Source: Nectonema munidae (Eukaryota; Nematomorpha; Nectonematoida; Nectonematidae). Taken from it: DNA of 64,000 nt. The DNA lies in contig JAUIRK010000980.1 in assembly GCA_030549495.1 (NCBI GenBank), forward strand, positions 1 to 64,000, read 5' to 3'. Below are positions 61,411-64,000 of this stretch, one piece after another. Numbering within the stretch: position 1 is the first letter of the stretch; every line of letters starts with the position of its first letter. The position numbers and the translations under genes were made by a program. Under the pieces are notes generated by a model. The model was not told where the DNA came from, searched no databases, and saw only the letters and a program-made list of their open reading frames with translations.

Positions 61411-61910
61411 TGGTGGGCAGAAAAAATGCTCCCAATTAAAAAGTGGGAAAAAATGCCCCCAATTAAAAAGTAGGAAAAAATGCCCCCAATTAAAAAGTAG
61501 GAAAAAATACCCCCAAAAAAATGCCCCAATTTAAAATTAAAAAAAAATGCCCCAACACAAAAAATTTCAAAAAATTATTAATTAAAATTTTTAAAAAAGA
61601 TATGTCAAATAATTTTTGGACTTTGTGTGTATCAGAACACTTTCTAAATATAATTTATATTTTAACTGATTTTAAGAACACATTCCCATAAATCTGCACC
61701 TTTGCTATTGTTTTCAAGGACTTTATAAAGAAAAAAATAGATTAAGAAATTTTAGAAATTTAGCCTTTCAAAACGGTACCAAATAAAAATATTTATATAA
61801 TTGAAAAAATCCTGAAAATCATAAATTAGGAGGCATTTTTTCCTACTTTTTAATTGGGGGCATTTTTTCTAGAGGCATTTTTTCCGGTGGCATTTTTACC
61901 TACAACCATC
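61411..61910. mobile_element. Fold-back element with 27-bp repeats in its arms
   Basis: The left arm starts TGGTGGGCAG and carries four units with an exact 27-bp spacing at 61421, 61448, 61475 and 61502 (core ATGCCCCCAATTAAAAAGTA), then shorter ATGCCCC words to about 61554. The right arm (61829-61910) is the inverted counterpart (TACTTTTTAATTGGGGGCAT and two more GGCATTTTT words, ending ACAACCATC). The 270-bp middle is AT-rich. No target duplication was identified. Confidence 0.65.
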
Positions 61911-61969
61911 AAATATACACTAGTTTAAAAATATCCAAAAATGTTAGGGGGTGGAATAGGCTTTTCATT

Positions 61970-62175
61970 TGAAAAATGATGTAGTCTACCAGGCACATTA
62001 CAGGAATTGATGAAAGAATATCTGATTCATAGAGAAAACAAATAACTCAAGGTTGGATAGTTTTATATGAGTGAATGTTGTCTAAAGGCAAAGAGTCTAC
62101 TAGACACCCTGCAAAGTTTATATGAAAAAATGTGATTGATTCAGGGGCAAGGGTATACAACGAAGTTATAATTGT
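61970..62175. repeat. Diverged direct duplication
   Basis: AGTCTACCAGGCACATTACA near 61984 and AGTCTACTAGACACCCTGCA near 62093 head two loosely matching blocks of about 70-105 bp, each with a TATATGA/GATTGATTCA-like continuation. No function is apparent. Confidence 0.3.
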
Positions 62176-62454
62176 GCAAACAAAAATAAAACAAAAAATT
62201 AAGATCGCATTATTTCATTTTACTCAGCATCATTCAAAAATAGTTTAAAAGCTAAATTGATACAAGCTACAAAAAGTAAAATAACTGTTAACATTTTGCA
62301 ATGATTTGCCTTTTATAATAACTTTAAAGGAAAAAAAGTCTATCAGAAAAAGTTATAGAGCTTCAACAAAAACTAAAAAAATTTTAGAACATAACTTAAG
62401 TTTTTTGAAAGCTAATTTAACGTATCCCCCACAGCATACTTTATGGGTGGCATG

Positions 62455-62600
62455 GAAGGTTGGTTAAGATAATGGACTCAGCACGGAAGCCTCTGGATTC
62501 GATTCCTCATCGATATGAATTTGTTCATAGTTTGACATAAGCGGTACATCAGTGCCTGGTCAATGAAAATACACACGGTGCACCTTACCTTTTACTCAAA
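62455..62600 (+). repeat. tRNA-derived SINE head
   Basis: An A-box-like TGGTTAAGATAATGG at 62461-62475 is followed by a box-B-like GATTCGATTCC at 62496-62506, the spacing and order of an internal polymerase III promoter. A non-tRNA body with a GGTACATCAGTGCCTGGT word follows. It does not obviously match the body of the SINE head at 44795. Confidence 0.5.
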
Positions 62601-62819
62601 ATTGAAAAATTTGCTACATAATTAACATAAGAGAGAAAGGAAACAAAATAAACTAATAAAACAATTTTCACTATTTTAAAATGGAACCGTCTGTTCTCAG
62701 AATAATTTCAAAATAATAGGAGGCATAAAGAATTAGTTTATTTGATATTTTCAAGTTTTTATAAGCAGCAAAAGCCAACGTTTAAGTAGCAGCCCTTATA
62801 ATTAAAAAATTATTTAAAT

Positions 62820-62919
62820 AACGGTCGACAGACATTTCGCCCCATAGACAATTTGCCCCCTGACAAATTGTCTCATAGGCTATTAGTTTCATCCATCTTT
62901 GCCCCCCCCCCCCCCCCCC
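62820..62919. repeat. Short hairpin and poly-C tract
   Basis: GACAATTTG (about 62847) and CAAATTGTC (about 62864) form a 9-bp stem within a run of ATTTCGCCCC / AATTTGCCCCC words. An uninterrupted 18-C tract follows at 62902-62919, a place where length is prone to error. Confidence 0.5.
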
Positions 62920-62934
62920 GGATGTGCGCCCTTG

Positions 62935-63400
62935 ATGGAGACGCAATACAAACTCACAAGATGAGAAAAGGCAATAACAATAACAAGTTGAAGAAAATAA
63001 GACTTTGCAAGTCTCCTCTCAGTCATTTTTTTTCGTATCACGTGTTTATTTTGACAAATAAATTTCTGCCAAATAAAAAAATATTTAAAAAAAAATAAGA
63101 TTTTCTTATAGTCCGAATAATGGTGATGGTGATGGCTATATCAAAATGAATATATAGAATAATTTAATTAATAACCATGAACGAAAAAAATAATTGAATC
63201 ACATTTCTGCGTATAATGAAAGATTCGAGTACAATTCCGTGATTAGAAGTCGATATTCAATCAAATATTGTAACACTACCGACCCCTATGAAAATTTGCA
63301 CGAAAGACATTATTAACTAACTTAAGAGACTAATTAAGTAATTAAAAACTAAAAAATATAATTATTAAAAAGACTTGAGAAATGAATTAAATATCTAAAA
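62935..63400. other. Unassigned AT-rich stretch
   Basis: No gene recognised; an 81-residue frame overlapping the poly-C tract is a by-product of it. GGTGATGGTGATGG near 63123 is a short simple repeat. Confidence 0.3.
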
Positions 63401-63572
63401 AGTTTGATGCGAGGAGGATTATTGCCAAAATGCCAATATTAAATTTAATGATGCCATCAAATATGCGAGTTACACTGTACATCTGACGAGGAAGGCTGTA
63501 ATATTTTTTGTTGTTATCTTGGCTTAGCTCCTGTGCCGAAGCCTTTTATTTTGGCCGAGAAGTGGCGATACA

Positions 63573-63645
63573 ATGGCACATTTTAGCGATGATGAAACGA
63601 TCTCACATTCCATCGATGCTGATTTCGATTACGTTTTAAATGCCA
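63573..63645 (+). CDS. Probable first coding exon of a host gene
   Basis: An ATG in good context (ACAATGG) opens 24 codons plus one base, reading MAHFSDDETISHSIDADFDY then VLNA, and runs straight into a consensus 5' splice site, AGTAAGTA (donor GT at 63646-63647). An in-frame TAG at 63525-63527 lies upstream with no other ATG between, so the start is well placed. The 100-170 bases around and before it are clearly less AT-rich than the neighbourhood and are not part of any repeat seen here, as expected for a promoter and 5' leader. The peptide is acidic and Ser/Asp-rich; I do not recognise the gene. The remaining exons were not found before the window ends. No TATA box is evident. Confidence 0.5.
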
Positions 63646-64000
63646 GTAAGTAAATACATTTTAAATTATTTTGCATTAAAGCTTTTAAGCAGCAAAATAA
63701 AAGTCTGTATCAAATTATAGCATTTATTAAAAAATAAACATAAAAACTTCAATGTATAAAATTTGATATTAAATTTTAATGTTGCTTTTCTCCTCCCATT
63801 CCTTCCTATTTATTTCTTCTAGGAGGGTAAACTTGTTCCCCACTCTATAACTAAATGTTAACTAAAACTTATAGAAAGGGCTCAAAAATTAACGAAAATA
63901 GGGGTTTAAGTTATTCGTGAACGATTCCTTACATCTACATCGATTTGTGACTTTCATTTCATTAAAATATTATTATTAATAAATGTGCCAAGCGCTATGC
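63646..64000 (+). other. Putative first intron
   Basis: Starts GTAAGTAAAT. A good pyrimidine tract and TTCTAG (AG at 63821-63822) could be an acceptor, but joining there gives a stop within three codons, so the true acceptor probably lies to the right of the window. Confidence 0.35.

Larger units (their letters stand above)
61166..62934. mobile_element. Possible hAT-like element bounded by inverted ends
   Basis: CAGGGGCGCACATCC at 61166-61180, followed shortly by a 7-G run, faces GGATGTGCGCCCTTG at 62920-62934, preceded by an 18-C run. These are inverted copies with one difference, and CAGGGGCG-type ends are common in hAT elements. No transposase and no 8-bp target duplication were seen. The pair could therefore be a non-autonomous element carrying later insertions (the fold-back and the SINE inside it) or two separate truncated copies. 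Confidence 0.4.

Noticed and set aside
62853-63098. 81-residue ORF across the poly-C tract
   Set aside because: It reads a run of prolines from the homopolymer and no domain; an artefact of the simple repeat.
63821-63860. Second exon after the TTCTAG acceptor
   Set aside because: Joining it to the 63645 donor gives an in-frame stop within three codons, so it is unlikely to be the true acceptor for this frame.

Overview
The window looks like nuclear DNA of an invertebrate animal, quite possibly an arthropod. The grounds are indirect: AT-rich flanks, a very large satellite array, a typical animal mix of transposons (Helitron-like, piggyBac, pogo/Tigger, IS630/Tc1-type, hAT-like, Ty3/Gypsy, tRNA-derived SINEs) and one short ORF with a consensus eukaryotic splice donor. 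Nothing bacterial (operons, Shine-Dalgarno sites, CRISPR) is seen, and the species cannot be named from this sequence.

Positions 1-38561 (60% of the window) are one head-to-tail tandem array of a 77-bp unit, about 500 copies, open at the left edge. The unit is about 40% GC, richer than the flank. Almost all variation between copies sits at one dinucleotide of the unit (unit positions 7-8). Copies between about 10010 and 33640 look identical and keep a strict 77-bp phase. They are flanked by two variant-bearing shoulders whose variant types differ. The array stops abruptly, in mid-unit, at 38561.

Positions 38562-53246 are a graveyard of DNA transposons and small repeats: a Helitron-like element, a piggyBac-type MITE, an IS630/Tc1-type transposase remnant, a fold-back element with 21-bp repeats in its arm, a second Helitron-like end whose inner sequence recurs near 46.5 kb, an internally deleted pogo/Tigger transposase, several tRNA-derived SINE heads and a broken piggyBac transposase. 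No host gene was recognised here.

Positions 53247-57398 hold one Ty3/Gypsy LTR retrotransposon with 286-bp LTRs differing at a single position, a 6-bp target duplication and a gag-pol region with about one break; it is a recent insertion. Just inside its left LTR, where a tRNA primer site would be expected, lies a 14-nt exact reverse complement of a segment of the LTR, pointing to self-priming of the Tf1 type.

Positions 57399-64000 are again AT-rich and repeat-laden, with a hAT-like inverted-repeat pair (61166/62934) enclosing a second fold-back element with 27-bp repeats and a SINE head. Near the right edge (63573-63645) is a likely first coding exon of a host gene, with an upstream in-frame stop and a GTAAGT donor; the rest of that gene lies beyond the window or in an unseen exon. 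No functional pathway can be assembled: this is a satellite-to-euchromatin transition zone whose content is almost entirely repetitive.
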